Assembly: GCA_012839145.1 (NCBI GenBank)
Contig: DUNY01000016.1
Coordinates: 1-15,776 of the forward strand
DNA: 15,776 nt
Direction: 5' to 3'
DNA from: Thermoanaerobacterales bacterium
GTDB taxonomy: Bacteria; Bacillota; Thermosediminibacteria; Thermosediminibacterales; Tepidanaerobacteraceae
The position numbers and the translations under genes were made by a program. Positions 8,784 to 15,397 of the stretch are shown here, one piece after another. The stretch's first letter is position 1, and each line of letters starts with the position of its first letter. The notes beneath the pieces are model-generated. The model had not been told where the DNA came from, searched no databases, and was given only the letters and a program-made list of their open reading frames with translations.

Positions 8784-8814
8784 AAAAAAACTTGATCGTA
8801 ATCTAAGTTTTTTT
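8784..8814. terminator. Terminator at the 3' end of the PrsW-like gene
   Basis: A perfect 10-bp inverted repeat joins AAAAAAACTT (8784-8793) to AAGTTTTTTT (8805-8814) over an 11-nt loop. On the minus strand the stem spans the stop codon (8805-8803) and ends in a seven-T tract, as expected for rho-independent termination. The stem is A/T rich, so its strength may be modest. It should insulate mfd from transcripts of the upstream gene. Confidence 0.65.
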
Positions 8815-9228
8815 GAAGTTTAAAACCGAATAATTCCAGACAATATGGCCCACGACAGCCAGAGATAATCCCAAAACAGGTTTTCCAAAATAATATAAAA
8901 AATATTGGGTTATAGCTCCAAAGGCACTGTGGCTTACAAGGCTTGCGAACCCAGCCCAGTAGGCCTTGCTGCCGCGATTTTTTCTCATATCGTAAAGGGC
9001 TTCCACCCCTCCGAAGATAGCATGGGATAATAAAACTTTACCTCCTATAACTAAGACAAGACCTGTTTTCAGAAGCTCTTCGATGAGGGGAGCTAAATAT
9101 GTTATTGCCTCTTCTCCCACTTTGTTTAATGTTACACTGTTAAGATGGTATGAAAGTAAAGCTGCCAGCAAACCAGATACTAAAGAAAGCACAATTGGGT
9201 CACCAAGAAGTACAGATATTGTTATCAT
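8803..9228 (-). CDS. Small PrsW/CPBP-like putative intramembrane protease
   Basis: Membrane protein of 141 aa with about four to five hydrophobic segments. It carries four motifs in the order seen in PrsW/CPBP (Abi) intramembrane proteases: APLIEELLKTG (EE..K), FGGVEALYD (second glutamate), LVSHSAFGAITQY (histidine with a downstream Gly), and VVGHIVWN (H..WN). In those families the glutamates and histidines lie in the membrane core and catalyse peptide bond cleavage, for example of anti-sigma factors or CAAX/bacteriocin-type substrates. Substrate and activity here are unknown. It is much shorter than typical PrsW (over 200 aa). The ATG at 9228 is forced by an in-frame TAG two codons upstream, yet AGGAG abuts it with no spacing, so translation may be weak. 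It is divergent from dnaE across a 316-nt spacer and has its own terminator. Protein class is inferred from motifs only. Confidence 0.75.
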   Translation of the reverse strand: MITISVLLGDPIVLSLVSGLLAALLSYHLNSVTLNKVGEEAITYLAPLIEELLKTGLVLVIGGKVLLSHAIFGGVEALYDMRKNRGSKAYWAGFASLVSHSAFGAITQYFLYYFGKPVLGLSLAVVGHIVWNYSVLNFKKT

Positions 9229-9475
9229 CTCCTAAATAACCGTAATCACTAAATCAGAATCCGATTAGTTTTTTGCAACCACCTTATGCTTATATTATGC
9301 CCTGATTAGTTCACCTAATCTTTAAAGCATAAACTTCACTCAAGTGTGGAAGGTTACGCCTGTGAAGATGACAGCATCTTTTTATAAGCCCGACCTGTCA
9401 CGGCTCGGAACGGTCAGAGACCGTTCCCTAAATAATCCTCCACTACACAGGGGCTCTTATACAAAAAATTACCTC
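9229..9475. other. Divergent spacer between the PrsW-like gene and dnaE
   Basis: No gene is supported here. The open frame running into dnaE from 9344 lacks a ribosome site at its start and resembles no DnaE N-terminus. Two dyads are visible: GATTAG-TTCAC-CTAATC (9304-9320), and a perfect 9-bp inverted repeat at 9407-9427. The octamer GATTAGTT occurs at 9263-9270 and 9304-9311. The dnaE promoter follows at 9476. Confidence 0.5.
9407..9427. repeat. Perfect 9-bp inverted repeat upstream of dnaE
   Basis: GGAACGGTC (9407-9415) and GACCGTTCC (9419-9427) flank the loop AGA. It is GC-rich compared with its surroundings and has no T tract on either strand, so it is not a standard terminator. It could be an operator or an RNA hairpin of a longer dnaE leader. 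It lies about 50 nt upstream of the proposed dnaE -35. Confidence 0.7.
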
Positions 9476-9523
9476 TTTATAAAACATTTGTTTTGTTGTA
9501 TAGTATATATAAAACATTTGTTC
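9476..9523 (+). promoter_or_regulatory. dnaE promoter with two LexA-box-like operators
   Basis: TTTATA (9476-9481) and TATAGT (9499-9504) with a 17-nt spacer form a plausible sigma-A promoter. The 15-mer TATAAAACATTTGTT occurs twice, at 9478-9492 and 9508-9522, exactly 30 bp apart. Each copy contains the dyad AAC-ATTT-GTT; the second reads AAACATTTGTTC, one base from the GAAC-N4-GTTC core of the Firmicutes LexA (DinR) box. One copy lies between -35 and -10 and the other just past the start point, a usual arrangement for repression. Another repressor with a similar site cannot be excluded. Confidence 0.55.
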
Positions 9524-9544
9524 GCTGTTTATGAGGTGAGGTTT

Positions 9545-12500
9545 ATGTCTTTTTGCCACTTACATGTTCATTCCGAGTATAGTTTGCTGGACGGCTTATG
9601 CCGACTGCCGCAGCTGGTAAGTCAAGCGGCAAATCTTGACATGTGGGCTCTAGCTTTGACAGACCATGGAGGACTGTGGGGGATTGTACCCTTTTATAAA
9701 CTGTGCCGAAAAGCGGGAATAAAACCCATCATTGGCTGTGAAGTATATGTAGTGGGAGATCACCGAAAAAAGGAAAGCAAGGAAAGTCCTTACCATCTAG
9801 TGCTGCTTGCGGAAAACCAAGAGGGTTACCGAAATCTTATAAAACTGGTGACCATTTCCCATCTGGAGGGGTTTTACTACAGGCCCCGGTTGGATAAGAA
9901 GCAACTTTCAGCTCACAGCCGGGGGCTCATAGCCCTCAGCGGCTGCATAAAGGGGGAAGTTGCAGACCATATACTCAAGGATGACATTGGGGGAGCTAAA
10001 AGAGCTGCCGCAGAGTATGCGGATATCTTCGGAAAATCTAATTTTTACTTGGAATTGCAAGATCACGGGCTTTCTGAACAAAAGAAAATCAACTTTTGGC
10101 TTAAAAGTTTTGCCAAAGAGCTCTCCCTTCCTGCGGTTGCTACCAATGATGTTCACTATCTTAAACCGGAGGATGCCCGTATACACAATGTGCTTTTATC
10201 TGTGCAAACTTTGTCCATGGTTGGAGAAGCCTTTTCTCTGCCGGGTAACCGACACTTCCTGAAAAGTCGAAAGGCCATGGAGGAATTGTTTTTTAATGTG
10301 CCCGAGGCCCTGGAAAACACCGCCCTCATCGCATCCCGATGCAATGTAAAGCTTGACCTAGGAGTCCTTTCTCTGCCGGAAATTCGGGTGCCGTACGGAT
10401 ATGACACCCAAGGTTTTCTGGAAAAACTTACATTTGAAGGGGCACAAAAGCGCTATAAAAGCCCTCTGCCCTCAGAGGTAAAACAGAGGCTCTCCTCTGA
10501 ACTTTCGGTAATAAAAAAGACAGGTTTCTCCGGTTATTTCCTCATTGTAAAAGATATAGTAGATTTTGCCTTAAATAAAGGAGTTTCTGTAGGGGTCGGA
10601 CGGGGATCCGCTGCTGGAAGTCTTGTGGGGTATTGTTTAGGTATTACGGATGTTGACCCCCTGAAATACGGCCTCATATTCGAACGGTTTCTAAATCCGG
10701 AAAGGGTAAGTCCCCCGGACATCGATGTGGATCTCTGTCACAGAGGCCGTCGAGATGTTTTGGATTACATTCGGGATCGCTTCGGCAGGAATCGTATCGC
10801 ACATGCGGGAGCTTTTTCCACCTTACAAGCCCGGGCAGTGTTGCGGGACACCGGTCGAGCCCTGAACCTGAGTTATGACAAGATAGATAAGATGTGTTCA
10901 CTCATCCCCTATTCCCATATGAGCCTGGAACAGGCGGAGGCCCGAAGCCCACATCTTTCTGCCATGATTCGCCAGAACCCAGATATAAGGCTAGCCTTTG
11001 AAACGGCTCGACATCTGCAAGGTCTCCCTCGGCATATGACTCAGCACTCAGCGGGAGTAGTCATAGCAAAAAATCCCTTAACTGAATACGCACCTTTGCA
11101 GCGGGCCTCCGGTGAAGAAATCATTACCCAAGTGGATATGAATATGTTGGAAGACTTAGGACTGGTTAAAATCGACCTTTTAGGCCTGCGCTTTCTGACA
11201 GTGATAGGTGATACACTTAAACTGGTTCATGAAAGGCACGGCATCAAGCTAACCCCGAAAGACATTCCCATGGATGACCCCGCAACTTATGAGGCTTTAT
11301 GCCAGGGCGATACCACCTCCACCTTTCAACTGGAAAGCAGCGGCATGAGAAATCTCCTGAAGAAGATTTGCCCGAAAAATATCGAAGACCTGTCGGCGGT
11401 ACTGGCACTTTACCGTCCGGGTCCCCTTAAAAGCGGTATGACTGAAGAATTCATCGCCCGTCGCCACGGAGAAAAAAAAGTATGTTACCCTCATCCCTGT
11501 CTTGAGCAGGTCCTTTGTGACACCTACGGTGTTTTTATATATCAGGAACAGTTGATGCAAGCTGCCCATATGGCAGCCGGTTATACTCTGGGCGAAGCCG
11601 ACATTTTACGCCGTGCAATTGCAAAAAAGAATAAAATCCACATCGAAAAACAGAGACCGGAGTTTATTCGCCGGGCCTGTGAGCGGGGTATGAGCCAAAA
11701 AACCGCTCAGGAGATATTTTCCATACTGGAGGCTTTTGGGGATTACGGTTTTAACAAATCCCACAGCATATGCTATGCAGTTATGGCCTATAGAACCGTC
11801 TTTCTAAAACAGCATTTTACTTTGGAGTATTTTTCGGCATTACTTGCTCTTTACATGGACACCCCTTCCAGGCTGCAGTTGTATCTGTCCGAAGCCCGCC
11901 GCAAGGGTATAAGGCTGCTTCGTCCGGACATAAATCAAAGTGAGATAGGATTTAAGCCGGAAACCCTCAAATCCACGAGATCTACTGGACATTGTCAAAG
12001 TTTATTTGAAAATACAGCCAATCAAGCCAGTCTCGGAGAAAAATCATCCATGAGTGCCATTCGAGCCGGTTTTGCCTTGGTCAAAAACTTAGGTCCCAGA
12101 GGTATTAAGCAAATTTTAAAAGCTCGAGAGGAAAAGTCCTTTTCCGGATTTTTCGACTTCTGCCAACGTATTGATCGCCGGGCTGTCAGTACTCGTGCCT
12201 TAGAATCCTTGATTTTGGCCGGAGCTTTCGATGGCTTTGGCATTGCCCGGCCAGCACTGCTCCTCTCGGCAAAACCGGCCCTGATGCAAAAGCGGGCAAT
12301 CCCGGGACAGATCAGCCTTTTCCCCGAAGAATCCCCCATAAAGGTGCTGGCCGAAGATGTGCTGCTGCCGGATTTTTCTCCTGAGGAAAAAGCATACCAT
12401 GAGCTTCAGGCTCTGGGACACTATATAACCTGCCACCCTATGGAACTTCATGAGGAATGGGCTCGAAACCTTCGCACTCATACCGCTGAAGAAGTTTCGG

Positions 12501-12769
12501 AAATCAACTGCAAAAAAAAGGTGTGCCTGGCGGGAATCCTGCTAGATCCCCGCTCTGGACGCACCCGAAACGGAAGCCGCATGATGTTTGTTCAGTTGGA
12601 AGACCTGACGGGCAGTGTTGAACTTGTGGTATTCCCGCGAGAACTTCTATTTTATGGGCCTTATCTTTCTTCCACAGTCCCCATACTTGTTGACGGCTGC
12701 ATTGACTTTTCCGATGACGGACATCGCACCGTAATTGTTGAAAAGCTCAGGCCGCTAACACTGAACTAA
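9545..12769 (+). CDS. dnaE: DNA polymerase III alpha subunit, DnaE type
   Basis: C-family DNA polymerase of 1074 aa. The N-terminal PHP domain has HLHVH at 5-9, TDHGG from 39, LSGCIKGEV and TNDVHYL. Its metal-binding residues look complete, as in family members with PHP-linked 3'-5' exonuclease activity. The palm has the GVGRGSAAGSLVGY segment, PDIDVD at 391-396 and the third catalytic aspartate at D544 in KIDLLGL. Fingers follow (LYRPGPLKSGM, then FNKSHSICYAVMAYRT). QISLF at 922-926 is an internal beta-clamp-binding motif, followed by an OB-fold ending near the C-terminus (GSVELVVFP). I chose the ATG at 9545, with GAGGTG just upstream; the frame open from 9344 is spurious. It is about 40 aa shorter than B. 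subtilis DnaE (1115). It stands alone, with no imuA, imuB, dinB, pfkA or pyk beside it. The LexA-like sites suggest a damage-induced polymerase, but whether it is the main DnaE or a second copy cannot be told from this window. Confidence 0.95.
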   Translation: MSFCHLHVHSEYSLLDGLCRLPQLVSQAANLDMWALALTDHGGLWGIVPFYKLCRKAGIKPIIGCEVYVVGDHRKKESKESPYHLVLLAENQEGYRNLIKLVTISHLEGFYYRPRLDKKQLSAHSRGLIALSGCIKGEVADHILKDDIGGAKRAAAEYADIFGKSNFYLELQDHGLSEQKKINFWLKSFAKELSLPAVATNDVHYLKPEDARIHNVLLSVQTLSMVGEAFSLPGNRHFLKSRKAMEELFFNVPEALENTALIASRCNVKLDLGVLSLPEIRVPYGYDTQGFLEKLTFEGAQKRYKSPLPSEVKQRLSSELSVIKKTGFSGYFLIVKDIVDFALNKGVSVGVGRGSAAGSLVGYCLGITDVDPLKYGLIFERFLNPERVSPPDIDVDLCHRGRRDVLDYIRDRFGRNRIAHAGAFSTLQARAVLRDTGRALNLSYDKIDKMCSLIPYSHMSLEQAEARSPHLSAMIRQNPDIRLAFETARHLQGLPRHMTQHSAGVVIAKNPLTEYAPLQRASGEEIITQVDMNMLEDLGLVKIDLLGLRFLTVIGDTLKLVHERHGIKLTPKDIPMDDPATYEALCQGDTTSTFQLESSGMRNLLKKICPKNIEDLSAVLALYRPGPLKSGMTEEFIARRHGEKKVCYPHPCLEQVLCDTYGVFIYQEQLMQAAHMAAGYTLGEADILRRAIAKKNKIHIEKQRPEFIRRACERGMSQKTAQEIFSILEAFGDYGFNKSHSICYAVMAYRTVFLKQHFTLEYFSALLALYMDTPSRLQLYLSEARRKGIRLLRPDINQSEIGFKPETLKSTRSTGHCQSLFENTANQASLGEKSSMSAIRAGFALVKNLGPRGIKQILKAREEKSFSGFFDFCQRIDRRAVSTRALESLILAGAFDGFGIARPALLLSAKPALMQKRAIPGQISLFPEESPIKVLAEDVLLPDFSPEEKAYHELQALGHYITCHPMELHEEWARNLRTHTAEEVSEINCKKKVCLAGILLDPRSGRTRNGSRMMFVQLEDLTGSVELVVFPRELLFYGPYLSSTVPILVDGCIDFSDDGHRTVIVEKLRPLTLN

Positions 12770-12770
12770 C

Positions 12771-12866
12771 CCGCCCTAAGTCCGCCTGTGCAGCGGGTGT
12801 CAAAGGGCGGTTAAATCCAGTATGGACTCGACTAGCATTTAGAGGGGGCTCTATCCCTCTCTAAAT
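12771..12866. terminator. Two hairpins in the convergent gap after dnaE (possible terminators)
   Basis: The first hairpin starts 1 nt after the dnaE stop: CCGCCCT (12771-12777) pairs with AGGGCGG (12804-12810) and encloses a smaller CCGC/GCGG hairpin (12782-12796). The second pairs ATTTAGAG (12837-12844) with CTCTAAAT (12859-12866), extended by GGG/CCC across one bulged T. Neither has a proper T tract, so rho-independent termination is uncertain. They lie between dnaE and the convergent 183-aa gene. Confidence 0.45.
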
Positions 12867-12876
12867 AAAGTCTCGT

Positions 12877-13428
12877 TCAATAAAGCCAAGCGGTAGGAAT
12901 AAAGAAAAACCAGGGAGCAGTCAAGATTCCCATAACCAGCCCTAGGCCGTGAGCTTCGGTAGGGTCGAGATTGAGTCCGCTGCCCATTCGTCGATGATAC
13001 AGATATATTAAAAGGCCTACCGATATAACAATAAATATATGGACAATACCGCTGATGAGATTAGACCAAACGAGATGAGTATCTATATATTTGTCAAAGG
13101 GAGCCGTCTCCAATAAGCCTACCATTATCACACCGCCTAAAAAATCCGCAAAATAGCCGAAAATCGCTGCTTTGAAAGAGTACCTCAAAACCACCCTGTT
13201 GTCTATCTTCGACAGGGTGGTTTTTTCACTGCCGAAAGCTCTGAAACAGTATATTTTCGGGTTGTTGAGCTTTTTATGCTTTTTAAGATACATCCAAACA
13301 ATGGCAGCATAAATGACGAATTTTATGGCAACAGCCAGCGGAATGCGCTTTGGAATAAAGGGGAAAACCCATAAAGGAAATATTAGATTATATAGCACAG
13401 TTTGGTTTTTTGATTTATATTGTGACAC
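12877..13428 (-). CDS. Uncharacterised membrane protein (183 aa)
   Basis: I do not recognise the family. The protein has about four hydrophobic segments: residues about 12-50 (LIFPLWVFPFIPK, then AVAIKFVIYAAIVWMYLKKH), one around the FGYFADFLGGVIMVGLL stretch, one at LISGIVHIFIVISVGLLIYLYHRR, and a C-terminal MGILTAPWFFFIPTAWLY. Between the first and second parts is a polar loop (GSEKTTLSKIDNRVVLRYS) whose DNA forms a strong terminator-like hairpin. The start is GTG at 13428-13426 with GGAGG 6 nt upstream; an ATG overlapping it is in another frame. It is convergent with dnaE and monocistronic as far as can be seen. A role cannot be assigned. The good ribosome site and the coherent hydrophobic pattern argue that it is a real gene. 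Confidence 0.75.
   Translation of the reverse strand: MSQYKSKNQTVLYNLIFPLWVFPFIPKRIPLAVAIKFVIYAAIVWMYLKKHKKLNNPKIYCFRAFGSEKTTLSKIDNRVVLRYSFKAAIFGYFADFLGGVIMVGLLETAPFDKYIDTHLVWSNLISGIVHIFIVISVGLLIYLYHRRMGSGLNLDPTEAHGLGLVMGILTAPWFFFIPTAWLY
13187..13226 (+). terminator. Strong terminator-like hairpin inside the 183-aa gene, antisense to it
   Basis: AAAACCACCCTGT (13187-13199) and ACAGGGTGGTTTT (13212-13224) form a perfect 13-bp stem with a 12-nt loop, and the plus strand continues TT, giving six Ts in all. Read on the minus strand the T run is only four long. By form it is a plus-strand rho-independent terminator, yet it lies within a minus-strand coding sequence. The only plus-strand gene upstream is dnaE, 418 nt away. 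Confidence 0.65.
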
Positions 13429-13794
13429 ATTATACCTCCAAAAAGAACATTAGAACGGCTATATTTATAATCATTTCGACAAAAAACGATAGTATTCCTT
13501 CTCATGATGCATTGCAAAGAATTTGATTTTACAATTTACGGATATTGCCGCAACTGACTTTTTCCGGCTTGAAACGCAAAAGACAATAAGTCCATAAGTT
13601 AAGTGCAGGAAAGCTTCTAAAAAATGCATAGTCATCTGTATTGTGTGACCTTTGTTATCAGAGACTTCTACGTCACAATAACATTTTTTATGGCGTGAAA
13701 GGTTGAAATTTTATATAATTATATTTGGAGTAAAAAATAATTATATAAAATGAAAAAACGTCTTAAGTTAGACGTAGAATAGAGGTAACAAAAA
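13429..13794. other. Spacer upstream of the DUF1294 gene; no gene seen
   Basis: No ORF with a ribosome site and no RNA gene is visible in these 366 nt. It contains one copy of the AAGTTAAGTGC repeat (13594-13606) within a segment, 13574-13605, that recurs in diverged form at 14170-14197. A TATAAT at 13714-13719 lacks a good -35. A perfect 6-bp dyad, ACGTCT-TAAGTT-AGACGT (13758-13775), lies just before the DUF1294 ribosome site and could be an operator or leader hairpin. Confidence 0.5.
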
Positions 13795-14067
13795 ATGCAT
13801 TCTTCTATGCTTATTCTTTTGACAATTACTTTGATTAATATCTTAGCCTTCACATTAATCGGCATCGATAAATATAAATCCCGACACAATCGGTGGCGAA
13901 TAAGAGAGAAAACTTTTTTTACAGTAGCAGCATTGGGCGGTTCAGTAGGGATAATGGTGGGTATGTATTTTTTCCGGCATAAGACCCGACACACAAGTTT
14001 CGTATGGGGTATACCTATAATCCTGATACTTCAAGTAGCAATGATTTGCTACTACATATTTGCATAA
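13795..14067 (+). CDS. DUF1294 family membrane protein
   Basis: Protein of 90 aa, the usual size for stand-alone DUF1294 proteins. It shows the family pattern: an N-terminal hydrophobic helix (LILLTITLINILAFTLIGID), then DKYKSRHNRWRIREKTFFTV, the glycine-rich ALGGSVGIMVGMYFFRHKTR, and a C-terminal hydrophobic helix. Two to three membrane spans are likely. The biochemical function of DUF1294 is not known. The ATG at 13795 follows AGAGGT by 8 nt. The gene stands alone on the plus strand, between minus-strand genes, in a spacer-rich region with short repeats on both sides. No clear terminator follows it. Confidence 0.9.
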   Translation: MHSSMLILLTITLINILAFTLIGIDKYKSRHNRWRIREKTFFTVAALGGSVGIMVGMYFFRHKTRHTSFVWGIPIILILQVAMICYYIFA

Positions 14068-14381
14068 TCAGCCTTATCTTGCTAAAATCACCCTACTCCT
14101 ACTTAAACTTTGGTACTGTTTTGTACAATGTCAACATTATGTTACTCATGACATCATTCCGTATTACTGACGCAAGACAATAAACAAATTTTAAGTGAGT
14201 GAGTATCAAGTTCAATTTAATAGGGTATTGACGATTGAACAGCTTCCAAAGAATAAGTTAACTTAAAAATAGGTTTAATATGTTAAGCTTATGGTGCCCA
14301 TGCACCTGAGACTTAACTTGTTCAAAGGGTACTTAGAAAATATTTTTTCATCATTATCGATGATCGTTGCGGTCATGACTG
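14068..14381. other. Repeat-bearing spacer between DUF1294 and HAD genes; no gene seen
   Basis: These 314 nt hold no supportable ORF. They contain a diverged copy of the 13574-13605 segment (14170-14197), a perfect 12-bp palindrome TAAGTTAACTTA (14254-14265), and the left half of an inverted repeat pair described separately (14293-14319). A small dyad, ATCAT-TATCG-ATGAT, lies at about 14352-14366. Genes on both sides point toward this spacer, but no standard terminator was found. Confidence 0.5.
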
Positions 14382-14406
14382 TTAATAAGTTAAGTGCCCG
14401 GCACCT
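14293..14406. repeat. REPIN/MITE-like pair of inverted short repeats
   Basis: The left unit on the plus strand is GGTGC-CCAT-GCACC (14293-14306) followed by CTGAG and ACTTAACTT (14311-14319). The right unit, read on the minus strand, is AGGTGCCGGGCAC (14406-14394) followed by TTAACTTATTAAC. Each therefore has a small GTGC/GCAC hairpin next to the same TTAACTT motif, and the two face each other about 75 nt apart. The right unit covers the last codons and stop of the HAD gene. No transposase is present in the window. Confidence 0.5.
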
Positions 14407-15218
14407 TTTGCCCATTCTATAGCCCAGGCAGCCCCTTCTGTATGGTATCCTTCCGGTGTTACTGTCACATGGGAAGGAAGCTTGGGTAAATAATCAAAAT
14501 GCCTGACGAACACTGCATGTTTTGCATAGCTTAACATGGGGATGTCACTTTCACCGTCACCTACCGCCAGGACCTCCTCAGGCAAAATACGAAGCTTTTC
14601 GCAAAGTACTTTAAGCCCACGACCTTTGTCACATGTGCCACTGTTTATTTCACAAAGATATGGATATGAACGAGTGCGCTTAAGGTTTGACAGTCTTTCA
14701 GGCCACATCTCATAAACTTCAAGGGCCTTTTCACTGCTTTCGGTAATTAACATTATCTTGGCCGCATCTTCCCGTGTAAGGTCTTCAGGATTTTCCGCCA
14801 CTTTAATGTCTCTCATTCCAAAGACCTCAAGTCTTTCTATCAGCCATTTATGGTCCATAGGTAAATTACAGTGAAGATGAATATCATCCGGTTGAAAAAC
14901 CGTTGTAGCAACACCGGGTATTTTTGTGCTGAATTTAATTACCCCATCAGCCTCATCGGCCGTTAAAAAGTCTTTCCACATGATATGGTCTCCTGAGTAT
15001 ATTAGGGCACCATTGTTTAAAACTAAGGGGGTTTTAAAATCAAGACCCAGAACTTCCATTACATTTTTTACACCATCACGATGCCTACCTGTTACTAAGG
15101 CAATTCTTATGCCGCTTTCCAGTACCTTTTTTATAGCTTCTTTATTGGAGGGGGAAATGTTGTTGTCTGCATCCACCACAGTACCGTCAATATCAAGAGC
15201 GATTAATTTTATTGACAT
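14382..15218 (-). CDS. Cof-type HAD-superfamily phosphatase
   Basis: Protein of 278 aa, the usual length for the Cof/YidA-like (HAD-IIB) group. Motif I is DIDGTVVD with D9 and D11, motif II LVTGR with T43, motif III K198 in TCDKGRGLKVL, and motif IV VGDGESDIPML with D221 and D225. The middle part, about 85-190, is the C2-type cap. Such enzymes are cytosolic, Mg-dependent and dephosphorylate sugar phosphates, FMN or similar small molecules; substrate cannot be predicted. The ATG at 15218 has GAGGTGA about 8 nt upstream. The final residues (GAGHLTY) and the stop are encoded by a short repeat unit, so the C-terminus may have been altered by its insertion. The gene appears monocistronic and ends in the repeat-bearing spacer. 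Confidence 0.93.
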   Translation of the reverse strand: MSIKLIALDIDGTVVDADNNISPSNKEAIKKVLESGIRIALVTGRHRDGVKNVMEVLGLDFKTPLVLNNGALIYSGDHIMWKDFLTADEADGVIKFSTKIPGVATTVFQPDDIHLHCNLPMDHKWLIERLEVFGMRDIKVAENPEDLTREDAAKIMLITESSEKALEVYEMWPERLSNLKRTRSYPYLCEINSGTCDKGRGLKVLCEKLRILPEEVLAVGDGESDIPMLSYAKHAVFVRHFDYLPKLPSHVTVTPEGYHTEGAAWAIEWAKGAGHLTY

Positions 15219-15336
15219 TTAGATATCACCTCATATAAAACATTGTCTCACATTTATTATTTAGATAAATTTCTCAATTTCCCTTCTTTTAGGCAAAAGT
15301 TACGTTTTATGCACCTTACACATCTAATCAAATATT

Positions 15337-15373
15337 AATCCCTCTCTCCCGACAATCCCGGGAGAGAGGGATT
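15337..15373 (-). terminator. Terminator after the partial membrane protein gene
   Basis: A perfect 14-bp inverted repeat joins AATCCCTCTCTCCC (15337-15350) to GGGAGAGAGGGATT (15360-15373) over a 9-nt loop. It lies 24 nt downstream of the minus-strand stop at 15398. The minus-strand tail is A/T rich (TAATATTTG) rather than a clean T run. No plus-strand gene precedes it, so it most likely ends the minus-strand gene. Confidence 0.75.
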
Positions 15374-15397
15374 TTCAGATATTTTTTGTCTTCCAAA

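Noticed and set aside
9344..9544. N-terminal extension of DnaE from an open frame beginning at 9344
   Set aside because: No ribosome site at its start, the residues resemble no DnaE, and the extension spans the promoter and operator repeats. The ATG at 9545 has a good ribosome site and the conserved PHP start.
12771..12866. Riboswitch or structured RNA after dnaE
   Set aside because: The hairpins lie downstream of dnaE and in a convergent gap, with no gene to control. No known riboswitch core was recognised.
13719..13994. 91-aa open frame antisense to the DUF1294 gene
   Set aside because: The plus-strand frame matches DUF1294 and has a ribosome site; the antisense frame is a shadow.
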